Shown piece by piece: positions 17,641 to 25,558 of a stretch of 64,000 nucleotides of DNA. The stretch lies in NCBI GenBank assembly GCA_002409995.1, contig DHOR01000022.1:1-64000 (forward strand). Direction: 5' to 3'. The stretch is from Hungatella sp. UBA5385 (GTDB lineage Bacteria; Bacillota; Clostridia; Lachnospirales; Lachnospiraceae). How positions within the stretch are numbered: position 1 is the first letter of the stretch; each line of letters opens with the position of its first letter. The notes below the pieces were generated by a model. It was given only the letters and a program-made list of their open reading frames with translations. It was not told where the DNA came from and searched no databases. Position numbers and translations under genes: made by a program.

Positions 17641-18057
17641 ATGAATATAGCAATTCGTTATTACACCAAAACTGGAAATACTAAGAAATTAGCTGATGCC
17701 ATAGCAGAGGCTGTGGGCGTTCCTGCCGAAAGCGTAGACGTACCATTGGAAGAACCGATAGATGTGCTTTTTCTTGGAAGCTCTGTATATGCGGCAGGTG
17801 TTGATGGAGAAGTGAAGGATTTTATTGCTTCTCTGGATGTAGAAATGGTGAAAAAAGTAGTGAATTTCAGCACAGCAGCACTTTTGCCATCTACTTTTTC
17901 ACAAGTTACAAAGTTATTATCCAGGAGAGGAATTCCTATTGATGAAAGGGAATTCCATTGCCGCGGTAAATTTAAATTTATGCACAGCAGCCATCCTGAT
18001 CAGGAGGATTTGAACAAAGCACAGACATTTGCAACTGGAATACTTAACAAATTATAG
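17641..18057 (+). CDS. small flavodoxin-domain protein
   Basis: Protein of 138 residues with a short-chain flavodoxin fold. The FMN phosphate loop is YTKTGNTKKLADAI (residues 8-21) and the second loop is LFLGSSVYAAGVD. The GGAGG site lies directly after the upstream repressor stop. In this operon it may supply electrons for a peroxide-removing reaction, or act as a thiol/flavin reductase partner of the neighbouring peroxidase. The exact partner is not known. Confidence 0.85.
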   Translation: MNIAIRYYTKTGNTKKLADAIAEAVGVPAESVDVPLEEPIDVLFLGSSVYAAGVDGEVKDFIASLDVEMVKKVVNFSTAALLPSTFSQVTKLLSRRGIPIDEREFHCRGKFKFMHSSHPDQEDLNKAQTFATGILNKL

Positions 18058-18071
18058 AATGGAGATAAGTT

Positions 18072-18608
18072 ATGAACATTTACGATTTTACTGTTAAAAC
18101 CAATCACGGAGAAAATATATCACTTTCGGAATACCAGGGAAAAGTTCTGCTTATTGTGAATACAGCAACAAAATGCGGGCTTACTCCTCAATACACAGCA
18201 TTGCAGGAATTATATGATAAATACAAGGATAAAGGGCTGGTAGTTCTGGATTTCCCATGTAATCAGTTTCTAAAGCAGGCTCCAGGCACTGATGAGGAAA
18301 TAAGTGAATTTTGCACCCTTAACTACAACACCACATTTCCCCGCTTTGCTAAAATAGATGTAAACGGCAAAAATGCTGACCCACTCTTTGTATGGCTTAA
18401 GGAACAGGCTCCGGAAGACCGTGGCGATGCTGAAACTGCTGCCTTTGAGAAGAAAGTTAAATTGCTGACTATGGGCAGGAAACCCAATGATATCAAATGG
18501 AATTTTGGTAAATTCCTCATTGACCGCAATGGTAATATTGCAGATCGGTATTCTCCTGCATTTTCTCCGGAACAGTTGGAAGAAGATATTGAGAAATTGT
18601 TGGGTTAA
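18072..18608 (+). CDS. glutathione peroxidase-family (thiol peroxidase) enzyme
   Basis: Enzyme of 178 residues of the GPx/BsaA family. The peroxidatic Cys is in VNTATKCGLTPQY (near 36), with the second conserved block DFPCNQF and the WNFGKFLID block holding the catalytic Trp-Asn. It uses Cys (codon TGC), not selenocysteine. Clostridia lack much glutathione, so thioredoxin or the adjacent flavodoxin is the more likely reductant. Its place behind the OhrR-like repressor indicates removal of organic or lipid hydroperoxides. Confidence 0.92.
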   Translation: MNIYDFTVKTNHGENISLSEYQGKVLLIVNTATKCGLTPQYTALQELYDKYKDKGLVVLDFPCNQFLKQAPGTDEEISEFCTLNYNTTFPRFAKIDVNGKNADPLFVWLKEQAPEDRGDAETAAFEKKVKLLTMGRKPNDIKWNFGKFLIDRNGNIADRYSPAFSPEQLEEDIEKLLG

Positions 18609-18692
18609 CATGCTGACATAAAAAGCACTCTCTACCACAAGCCATATTTGGGTTCTTTCTGAACTATGAATAATGAATTTATAATTGCATTG

Positions 18693-18751
18693 AATAGCAA
18701 AGGAGCGTTAAGTCTGTGTGTTATCCACAGACTTAACGCTCCTTTGCTATT
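18693..18751. terminator. long bidirectional hairpin terminator
   Basis: Perfect 26-bp inverted repeat (18693-18718 and 18726-18751) with a 7-base loop between the convergent peroxidase and RQC-minor-like genes. Its outer edges are A-rich and T-rich, so it can end both transcripts. Confidence 0.8.
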
Positions 18752-18815
18752 TCGGTGTAATTATGTATGATCAGACTCCAACATCGGATGTTCCAAATAG
18801 CATAAAGCATCATTA

Positions 18816-19400
18816 TCATAATGTACTCCCTCTGGTAAGTGTATTTATAACATTATTAATCCGCCCTATGACTTTACGTACCTCCATAGTTTTCCATTCT
18901 TCTAACAGAGGTATAAAATCCGCATCACCAGTATCTCTGATTTTCTCCAGCATATCAAATGCCACCTGCCGGTTAACATCCTTCATTTCAAATATAACTC
19001 TGGCTTTCTTCTCTTTAACATCCTGGCAAAATCTCTGGAATAATTCTTCTGCAAAGGTCTCACGCTCTATTTCCCAACCTTTTTCCGAAAAAATCAGCAT
19101 AGGCAATCTACCGTTATAGTCAATCCTGAGATAGTCTTTCAGTATCATCCAATCCACACGATATGAAATTTCCTCCATCATCAACTCACGATAAAATCCA
19201 TATGCTGGACAATCCTGCAAGTTATGCTCAAGAACTTTCTTATCTTTAGATCCTTTTAATATCTTTACCAGCAAACTTCTGCCGCCGGTGGCAATTAATT
19301 CATCTGCTGCACGTAAGATAGCTCTGATCTCTTCTTCGTTTAACTTTTTTATATTTCCTGAATTTAACGAGTACTGCACTCGTGGTCTTCTCCTGCTCAT
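18816..19400 (-). CDS. RQC-minor-like DNA-binding protein
   Basis: Protein of 194 residues. The N-terminal two-thirds (KLNEEEIRAILRAADELI, GGRSLLVKILKGSKDKKVLEH, YRVDWMILKDYLRIDYNGRLP, FSEKGWEIERETF) match my recollection of the RQC-minor family, a winged-helix related to the RecQ C-terminal domain. The C-terminal 70 residues are helical and unassigned. It would bind DNA or RNA structures; no catalytic motif is visible. It sits just downstream of the toxin-antitoxin pair on the same strand but with its own gap of 24 bases, so cotranscription is possible. Function is not established. Confidence 0.65.
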   Translation of the reverse strand: MSRRRPRVQYSLNSGNIKKLNEEEIRAILRAADELIATGGRSLLVKILKGSKDKKVLEHNLQDCPAYGFYRELMMEEISYRVDWMILKDYLRIDYNGRLPMLIFSEKGWEIERETFAEELFQRFCQDVKEKKARVIFEMKDVNRQVAFDMLEKIRDTGDADFIPLLEEWKTMEVRKVIGRINNVINTLTRGSTL

Positions 19401-19424
19401 TTGTCCACCTCTGATTGCTTTAGA

Positions 19425-19721
19425 CTATCTTTTTGTAATATTACTTTTGGGAACGAACCGGATATCCAGGAACATATCCAGACCATCAGCTAAGCGCTTC
19501 AGTAGTTCTAAAGTCGGATTGCGCTCTCCGTTTTCCAATTTAGAAATATCAGCCTGACTCATGCCTGTTCGATCTGCAAGCTCTTTTTGTGTTAGGTTTT
19601 GTGAATTCCTGGCACCAATCAATGAGCGAATAATTTCATACTCTGGCTTAAGAGCGTCAAATTCACGTTTTAACTCAGCATCATTATCTAATTGTTCTTT
19701 TAAGTAAGAATTAAAATCCAT
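19425..19721 (-). CDS. higA: HigA-type antitoxin (XRE)
   Basis: Antitoxin of 98 residues with a C-terminal-centred Cro/C1 helix-turn-helix (SQNLTQKELADRTGMSQADISKLENG). I take ATG 19721, eight bases after GAGGAG; a GTG at 19730 overlaps the toxin stop. In HigBA systems the antitoxin gene follows the toxin gene, as here, and the protein binds the shared operator. It is encoded directly after and coupled to the toxin gene. Confidence 0.88.
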   Translation of the reverse strand: MDFNSYLKEQLDNDAELKREFDALKPEYEIIRSLIGARNSQNLTQKELADRTGMSQADISKLENGERNPTLELLKRLADGLDMFLDIRFVPKSNITKR

Positions 19722-19726
19722 AATAT

Positions 19727-20080
19727 TCACTCCTCGTCAATCTGGGCATAATAATCAGCCCTATATTTTTTTGCTAATTCAATTACCTGTGTTGGGGTTT
19801 TACCGGATTTTTTAAGAAACCCGTTTGTTAATATTATCTTCTTTCCATGATAAAAAAAGTACAAGACTCTCGTGATGTCAGAGCTAAATTTGGTCCTTAA
19901 TTCGAAAATCCCGTCTCCAAGAGGCTTACTTAATGGTTCTCTTAACTCATAACCGAATTCTTCAAGTATTGATATGTCTTGAAAAACCTTAGCTTTTAAC
20001 TTTTTGTTTTCAAGATCATCGAGAAATTCAGTAACGGGAATGTGTCCATTTCGTTTTTTATAAAACGTAACTTTAAACAT
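19727..20080 (-). CDS. higB: HigB/Gp49-type RelE-superfamily toxin
   Basis: Toxin of 117 residues in the Gp49-like RelE/HigB family: VTFYKKRNGHIPVTEFLDDL at the N-terminus, then PLGDGIFELRTKFSSDITRVLYFF, GKKIILTNGFLKKSGKTP and the basic tail ELAKKYRADY. Such toxins cleave mRNA at the ribosome. Start 20080 follows GAAGGG. The gene is first in the two-gene unit, with the antitoxin start overlapping or adjoining its stop. Confidence 0.88.
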   Translation of the reverse strand: MFKVTFYKKRNGHIPVTEFLDDLENKKLKAKVFQDISILEEFGYELREPLSKPLGDGIFELRTKFSSDITRVLYFFYHGKKIILTNGFLKKSGKTPTQVIELAKKYRADYYAQIDEE

Positions 20081-20100
20081 GAAAGCACCCTTCTCACTAT

Positions 20101-20129
20101 ACAATATGGCATATATTCCATATTGTCAA
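20101..20129 (-). promoter_or_regulatory. higBA promoter and palindromic operator
   Basis: On the minus strand TTGACA (plus 20124-20129), a 17-base spacer and TATTGT (plus 20101-20106) form a good promoter. The palindrome ACAATATGG-N8-CCATATTGT (20101-20126) spans it from -35 to -10, as expected for autorepression by the toxin-antitoxin complex. Confidence 0.8.
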
Positions 20130-20637
20130 GCGGTTTATATTTGTTTTGTCAAACCTTTGAGGAATAACTGGGAAGATATTCTTGCGATTATTACATTGAA
20201 GTGATCGCCACAATCGTATATGGCAAAAGAAATGAAAATCAAAGAAAATGAGGGTTCTCGTGGGGAGAAAAAGGAGCCGGGTTTCAAGGTAAAATATCCG
20301 GAAATGATGAAAAAATATGATGAACTGAATCGGGCTGAAAAGAATAGGAACCAGGTCAGATAAGACAGATAAGGATCCGCACCATGTATTAGATGATACT
20401 TTCCGTGAAGACAGGTCACCAGCCAAAGCAACCCAACTAAGTATACGCAGTTTTTTTAAATCTGTAAATACTCATCCAGGGTATTTTTACGCATTTTAAC
20501 AAATATAAATGGAGTCTCAATCAATTGTACTTCCTTAAGCACGTGTGGTATAATCTTCTTATATTTTTCAGCTTCTATGATAACAAAAAGTACTGATCTC
20601 AAAGTGTAATCATTCTCCTAAAATCGAGGTTTATTAT
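20130..20637. other. 508-base gene-poor decayed stretch
   Basis: No convincing gene. A rightward frame of 47 codons (20220-20363) without a ribosome site is highly charged but unrecognised, and a second open frame near 20366-20499 has no start signal. The base composition and short frames suggest remnants of older genes. No transposase motif was recognised. Confidence 0.4.
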
Positions 20638-20679
20638 ATGGATGAAAAAGATTTCGAACTACTTTCTATTGGCACCTGA
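20638..20679 (+). pseudogene. 13-codon stub, possible LysR-type N-terminus
   Basis: An ATG frame of 13 codons beginning MDEKDFELL resembles the first residues of some LysR regulators but stops at once. It faces the truncated esterase stub, so both may border a deletion. The identification is weak because so little remains. Confidence 0.25.
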
Positions 20680-20710
20680 ACTTTGACCGGTCAACACCAT
20701 ACGATTTCCA

Positions 20711-20884
20711 TCACCCCCATACTCCCAGAGCATCAGCAAAAGGGCGATATAGATGAACAGTTACCATCCCGTGCCTGGTTTTGATATGAAGTTCCTGATG
20801 CTCTTTTATTGGATACAGTTTGAGGAACTCTTTATTAGTCTCCTGTCCTATTGCCTGACTTCGAATCCTATCCAAATCACTCAT
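20711..20884 (-). pseudogene. truncated alpha/beta-hydrolase (acetyl-esterase type)
   Basis: A leftward frame of 57 codons with a strong AAGGAGG site upstream encodes the N-terminal cap of an acetyl-esterase-type alpha/beta hydrolase (ends TRHGMVTVHLYRPFADALGVWG). It stops before the oxyanion HGGG motif, the GxSxG nucleophile and the Asp-His pair, so it cannot be active. The good ribosome site and typical N-terminus suggest a recently truncated gene. Confidence 0.6.
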
Positions 20885-21025
20885 ACACTACCTCCTTCTT
20901 TCAATATTCTTTTGTGATATTTCCATCATAGCACATAGCTTATATGGCTGTATAATTCATATTTTCGTTCTATATCCAGTCGTTTTACGACTGACTGTAT
21001 CATTCCTTAACAGTAACAAAAATAC
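20885..21025. other. intergenic stretch upstream of the esterase stub
   Basis: Holds the leftward ribosome site and probable promoter of the esterase stub, and a small hairpin CAGTCG-N5-CGACTG near 20979-20995. No gene is seen. Confidence 0.4.
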
Positions 21026-21062
21026 ACAAAAAAGGCATCCCAAAGCAATCGTATTATGCCTT
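21026..21062 (-). terminator. terminator downstream of the DapA-family gene
   Basis: On the minus strand AAGGCAT (plus 21062-21056) pairs with ATGCCTT (plus 21038-21032) across 17 bases, followed by a T-rich run. It ends the dehydratase-aldolase transcript. Between it and the stop at 21207 there is no gene. Confidence 0.6.
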
Positions 21063-21206
21063 GAGATACCTAAAATAATAATTATTTTCCATGTTTCGCA
21101 GTTGTCAGATCTTATTACGTATTGATTCAACCACCAGTTATTCTGCTCATCTAAAAAACACTATATTCCCAAATACGCCCTCTGAACATCAGGATTTAAA
21201 TCCCCA

Positions 21207-22074
21207 CTATTTTCCAGCTAAAATCTCCATCAGCTTTTTTGAATCCTCATCCTTCGCCTGAGGAAGTGGAAATGTCACCTTATCGCAGTCAATAATCCCC
21301 ATCCCTTTCATTGCATTCTTAATATATGGTACAAATGGAACACCAACATCATAGATATTCATCATTTTGTTAACTGATTGCTGCATTTCAGAAATCTTCA
21401 GAAGATTATTTTCACCAAATGCATCCATCCACTCCTTAAAAAAACCGGGAATCACATTGGAGAGACCTCCGATACAGCCGTCCCCACCTGACAGAATATT
21501 CGAATCCTGAATAAACCTTAAAATCCGGAATTTCCGATTTAACGATCTTAATAATCTCTCTGGTATGTGCAACACCCGGAATCGTATCCTTACAGCCCAC
21601 AATGTTCTTAAAATCTCTTGCAAGGCGCAGCATAACCTGAGGTGATATATCATAACCTGTACGATCCGGGAAATTATAAATATAGATATCTCCCTGTACC
21701 TCTCTGGCAATTTCCGCATAAAATTCATAGATACTCTCATCTGTCAAAGTAAAGTAATAGGGTGGTATAATGACTGCACCGTCAGCACCGCATTCAAATG
21801 CATACTTGGACAGCTCCACAGTTTCCCCTGGTATCATACTGTTGGTTCCAATCAGTATCTTAACGCGTCCCTTAATCACATCAACAGCAAAACGGATTAT
21901 ATCTTTTTTATCTTCTTTTGACATGGCAAAAAATTCACCAATACTTCCCAATACCAGGATGCCACTGATACCTTCTGTAATCAAATGATCATATAACTTC
22001 TTTAAACCGTCAAAATCGGGTGTTCCATCCTCTTTAAACACAGTAATTGCCGGTGTTATATATTCTGCTTTCAT
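21207..22074 (-). pseudogene. DapA-family 2-keto-3-deoxy-acid aldolase, frameshifted
   Basis: The gene reads as a dihydrodipicolinate-synthase/N-acetylneuraminate-lyase family protein up to about codon 190 and then continues in another frame. The 5' part carries GSIGE (43-47), YNFPDRTG (Tyr133) and the Schiff-base Lys in VGCKDT (Lys162). The 3' part resumes with SGGDGCIGGLSNVIPGFF and runs to the stop at 21207. The span of 868 bases is one over a multiple of three, so a one-base insertion (or two-base deletion) near 21500-21507 is implied. In context it pairs with a YjhG-like dehydratase as YjhH does, cleaving 2-keto-3-deoxypentonate to pyruvate and glycolaldehyde. Real mutation versus sequencing error cannot be told. 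Confidence 0.85.
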
Positions 22075-22094
22075 CTTATCTCTCCTCTCGTTCT

Positions 22095-23810
22095 TTAATA
22101 ACCGGCACCTTCCATGGCTGACAACGCATGCTCCGTATACCGTTTATAAAGACCTTTTCTTCCTTCGGGCTTCTTAATACCCTCCTCACTTCGTTTATTA
22201 AGAACCTCTTTCACTTCACTTAATGGCATCTCTTCTCCATCAATTCCAACCACATTGAGAGTTCTCTTCTCCACATCATACTCAATGATATCCCCTGTCT
22301 TCACATAAGCCAGAGGGCCGCCTCTTGCTGCCTCCGGTGATACATGGCCAATAGCCGCTCCTCTTGTAGCACCCGAAAATCTTCCGTCCGTAACAAGGGA
22401 TACGGAACCATTTAGTTCCTCGTCGCATACGATGGCTTCCGTTGTCATCAGCATCTCAGGCATTCCACTCCCTCTGGGCCCTTCATAACGGATCACAATA
22501 ATATCTCCAGGATTGATCTTCTTACTGACAACATCATCATGGGCTGCTTCCTCACTGTCATATACCCTTGCAGGCCCTTTGTGGCGTCGCAGTTCCTCTG
22601 TACAGGCGGAATATTTGATAACAGAACCTTCCGGTGCCAGATTCCCTTTTAATATAGCTATGGAACCGTTTTCTTTTACCTTCTCCGACGGGAAAATAAC
22701 TTCTTCTCTCTTCAGACCATAATTATGAAGGTATCTTACATTACGTTCAAAGAATCTGTCTTTTTGAATGATCTCCAGATTTTCACCCAGGCTTTTACCG
22801 GTTGAAGTCATAACATCCAGATCCAGATAATCACGGAGCAGCCACTGAATCATGGGAACTCCGCCTGCAAACCAGAAGCTTTCCGTCAAATGCTGTCCGC
22901 TTGGATTCACATTGCAAAGATGAGGAATTATATGATTAATTTCATCAAACAACTCTATCGGAAGTTCAAATCCCGCTTCCCTTGCAATCGATGGCAGATG
23001 AATGGCGGCATTGGTTGATCCCCCTATGGCACTGTGAACCACAATGGCATTTCTCATTGCTGCCGGAGTGATAATCATAGAAGGCGTAATCTTTTTCTCT
23101 GCCAGTTCCATAATAGTCCTTCCTGCAATTCTGGCATACTCAAGAATATCCCGCATTGTAGCCGGTACCAAAGCACTGCCTGGGAGGGCAAGCCCCAGTG
23201 CCTCTGCCATACACTGCATTGTAGAAGCAGTCCCAAGGAAAGTACATGCACCCACGGAAGGACAGCCTGTAATCTTATATTCTCTGATCTCATCCGCCGT
23301 AATCCCATCCTTCCGCTTCTGGCGCAGGGATATATCACCGGCAACCAGAGAAGTAGTCATATCAGGACCAGGGCGCATGCTACCTCCCGGAAGAAATATA
23401 GTTGGAATATCCATTCTGACAGCCGCTTTTAAATGTGCAGGTATGGATTTGTCGCAGGAACTAGACAGTACCATGCCGTCCCAGGGAACCGCACTTGCAT
23501 GGACCTCCACCATGTCACACACAGCCTCTCTGGAGGCCAGTACTAGATTCATCCCGTCATGCCCTTGGGCGCAGCCATCACATATATCCGTAATATGATA
23601 TTTGGCTCCATATCCGCCCCGCTCTAAAACTCCCCATTTCACCTGATCCGTGACCTGGTTTAAATGTACGCTGCCCGGATGGGATTCTCCATAAACATCC
23701 TCAATCAGTATCTGAGGCTTTGTTATATCCTCTTCCGACCAACCGCTTCCTAACTGTAAAGAATCAAACTGCGCCCATAAAAGACGTTCTCTTTTACTTT
23801 TCTGTTCCAT
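22095..23810 (-). CDS. IlvD/Edd-family sugar-acid dehydratase (YjhG-like)
   Basis: Fe-S dehydratase of 571 residues. The cluster Cys candidates are in DICDGCAQGHDG (Cys77/Cys80), SSCDKSIPA (Cys119) and TGCPSVGACTFLGTA (Cys183/189). The usual first Cys motif TPCN is replaced by HPGSVHL, while the DPCDG-like site matches E. coli YjhG/YagF xylonate dehydratases as I remember them, although this protein is shorter. The likely reaction is dehydration of an aldonic acid such as D-xylonate or L-arabonate to a 2-keto-3-deoxy acid. The aldolase gene follows 20 bases downstream, and a GH43 xylosidase and sugar importer lie upstream. Confidence 0.87.
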   Translation of the reverse strand: MEQKSKRERLLWAQFDSLQLGSGWSEEDITKPQILIEDVYGESHPGSVHLNQVTDQVKWGVLERGGYGAKYHITDICDGCAQGHDGMNLVLASREAVCDMVEVHASAVPWDGMVLSSSCDKSIPAHLKAAVRMDIPTIFLPGGSMRPGPDMTTSLVAGDISLRQKRKDGITADEIREYKITGCPSVGACTFLGTASTMQCMAEALGLALPGSALVPATMRDILEYARIAGRTIMELAEKKITPSMIITPAAMRNAIVVHSAIGGSTNAAIHLPSIAREAGFELPIELFDEINHIIPHLCNVNPSGQHLTESFWFAGGVPMIQWLLRDYLDLDVMTSTGKSLGENLEIIQKDRFFERNVRYLHNYGLKREEVIFPSEKVKENGSIAILKGNLAPEGSVIKYSACTEELRRHKGPARVYDSEEAAHDDVVSKKINPGDIIVIRYEGPRGSGMPEMLMTTEAIVCDEELNGSVSLVTDGRFSGATRGAAIGHVSPEAARGGPLAYVKTGDIIEYDVEKRTLNVVGIDGEEMPLSEVKEVLNKRSEEGIKKPEGRKGLYKRYTEHALSAMEGAGY

Positions 23811-23832
23811 CTTCTAACCTCGATTTTCCATT

Positions 23833-23887
23833 AACACAGGTTATTATCCTGTGTTACAAAAAGGGTACGAATATAGCATTCGCACCC
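23833..23887 (-). terminator. tandem hairpins after the GH43 gene
   Basis: Minus-strand reading first meets a 10-bp stem with one wobble (23878-23887 with 23863-23872) followed by T5, a standard terminator, and then a perfect 8-bp hairpin (AACACAGG 23833-23840, CCTGTGTT 23848-23855). Together they separate the importer-xylosidase unit from the dehydratase gene and may allow partial read-through. Confidence 0.7.
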
Positions 23888-23957
23888 TTAGACTTTATTG
23901 ACTGATCACTAAAAAGCTGCTCTCTGGAGCGAATCTTCCTCTTTATTAAGGCTCTGA

Positions 23958-25532
23958 CTATTTCTCTATATATTCAAAATACTCAAAATCTGCATATTTG
24001 GAAAACCCTGACATATCCTGAACACATATTCCGATAAAAGCACCTGTAAATGCTGTCGTATCAATATGTTCATCTGAAATTCTGAGCGCATCACAGTCTT
24101 TTCCATATTGCTTATACGAAACCCCATCAAGAGAATACAGGAATGTAACAGTCTCAAAATGTCCTTCCATCTTAAGCCATACCTTACCTGATTCCGGAAG
24201 TTTCACATAGGCAAACGGTTCTGAATATTCTCCATTGTCGCAGCTCAAAATAGCAAGCATCTTTCCTAACTCTTCATCATGGCTGATCCTGAAATAATAA
24301 TACTGGGTTGTATTATAATAATAGGTCAATCCTGCCATCTGTTTAAAATAATCCGGCTGAAAATCAACCACGGCAGTTGCTTCAAACACAAACGACTGCT
24401 GCCGTCTTGCCATCAGCGCCTGTTTAAACTTAGACAGCAGACTTTCTTTCCCGTACAATCTTAAATATCCCGGCCTTGCTGTCAAAGACATAGTATCTTC
24501 TTCCATCGGTCTTCTAAGGAACTGCAAATCCATATCCCATGGTTTTCCCGGCTCAAATGTATACTTCTTATTAACAGGTTTCGGCATAGGACCATTAAAT
24601 GGAACCTCTACTGCTTCAAATGGCTCATTTCCACCATTCCTTAAACGAATCCAGCCGTCTTCGTCAAAAATAATGCTCTGAAGTGCTGTCTCTCGTCCCA
24701 ATACACAGTATCCCCGGTCCGGGCCAATGGGGCGTCCGCATAAATGAACCATAAACCACTGTCCATCCTGCGCCTGTACAATGCTGGCATGTCCTGCTCT
24801 CTGAAGCAGGGCAGACGGTTTATTCCTTGATGTTAACATCGGATATTGGGGGTCCAGTTCATAAGGACCATCAATCTGTTTCGATCTTGCCACTGTTACC
24901 GCATGGCCTTCAAACGTTCCTCCCTCTGCAACCATCAGATAGTAATATTCTCCGATGTGGTACAAGTGAGGACCTTCTGTCAGCCCGATATCTGACCCTA
25001 AAAATATTTTCTTAACCGGGCCAATGCATTTCTTTAAATTCTCATCGTATTCTTCTAAAAGAATACCGGAAAAGCGGTTGTGACCTTCTCTGAAATCAGT
25101 TTCCATGGTTACAAACCATTTTCTTCCATCATCGTCATGGAATAGTGAAGGGTCAAAACCATAGCTGTTTATATATACCGGCTCCGACCATTCTCCATCA
25201 ATGGTGTCGCAGGTAACAAGATAATTATGGGTATCTTTTAACCGGTCTTTCGTAAGGGAATTAGTATAAACCAGATAAAACGTTCCATTACTCCACGATA
25301 AGCACGGAGCCCATACACCACCTGAATCCGGGACCCCCACCATATCCAGCTGGCTTCTCCTGTTCAGTGGCTGGGCCACTACATTCCAATTTATTAAATC
25401 TCTGGAATGATGAATCTGCACACCCGGAAACCATTCAAATGTAGATGTTGCAATATAATAATCCTCTCCAACCCGTACAATCGAAGGGTCTGGATTAAAC
25501 CCTCTCAATATAGGGTTATGGACAATACCCAT
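23958..25532 (-). CDS. GH43 beta-xylosidase/arabinofuranosidase
   Basis: Glycoside hydrolase family 43 enzyme of 524 residues. The five-bladed propeller carries the catalytic triad: base Asp15 in NPDPSIVR, pKa-modulating Asp127 in GFDPSLFHDDDG and acid Glu186 in LTEGPHLY. The C-terminal 200 residues form a beta-sandwich as in the GH43 subfamilies 11/12 beta-xylosidases. No signal peptide is present, so it cleaves imported xylo-oligosaccharides. It directly follows the MalG-type permease gene with 26 bases between, so the importer very likely carries its substrate. Confidence 0.94.
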   Translation of the reverse strand: MGIVHNPILRGFNPDPSIVRVGEDYYIATSTFEWFPGVQIHHSRDLINWNVVAQPLNRRSQLDMVGVPDSGGVWAPCLSWSNGTFYLVYTNSLTKDRLKDTHNYLVTCDTIDGEWSEPVYINSYGFDPSLFHDDDGRKWFVTMETDFREGHNRFSGILLEEYDENLKKCIGPVKKIFLGSDIGLTEGPHLYHIGEYYYLMVAEGGTFEGHAVTVARSKQIDGPYELDPQYPMLTSRNKPSALLQRAGHASIVQAQDGQWFMVHLCGRPIGPDRGYCVLGRETALQSIIFDEDGWIRLRNGGNEPFEAVEVPFNGPMPKPVNKKYTFEPGKPWDMDLQFLRRPMEEDTMSLTARPGYLRLYGKESLLSKFKQALMARRQQSFVFEATAVVDFQPDYFKQMAGLTYYYNTTQYYYFRISHDEELGKMLAILSCDNGEYSEPFAYVKLPESGKVWLKMEGHFETVTFLYSLDGVSYKQYGKDCDALRISDEHIDTTAFTGAFIGICVQDMSGFSKYADFEYFEYIEK

Positions 25533-25558
25533 AACAAAACCTCCTCTTTCTCTCTCTC

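Noticed and set aside
18693..18751. Long inverted repeat as an insertion-sequence end
   Set aside because: Single copy with a 7-base loop between convergent genes, no transposase nearby; a bidirectional terminator explains it.
20220..20363. 47-codon rightward frame, charged product
   Set aside because: No ribosome site, no recognised similarity, and it lies in decayed DNA, so it was not called as a gene.
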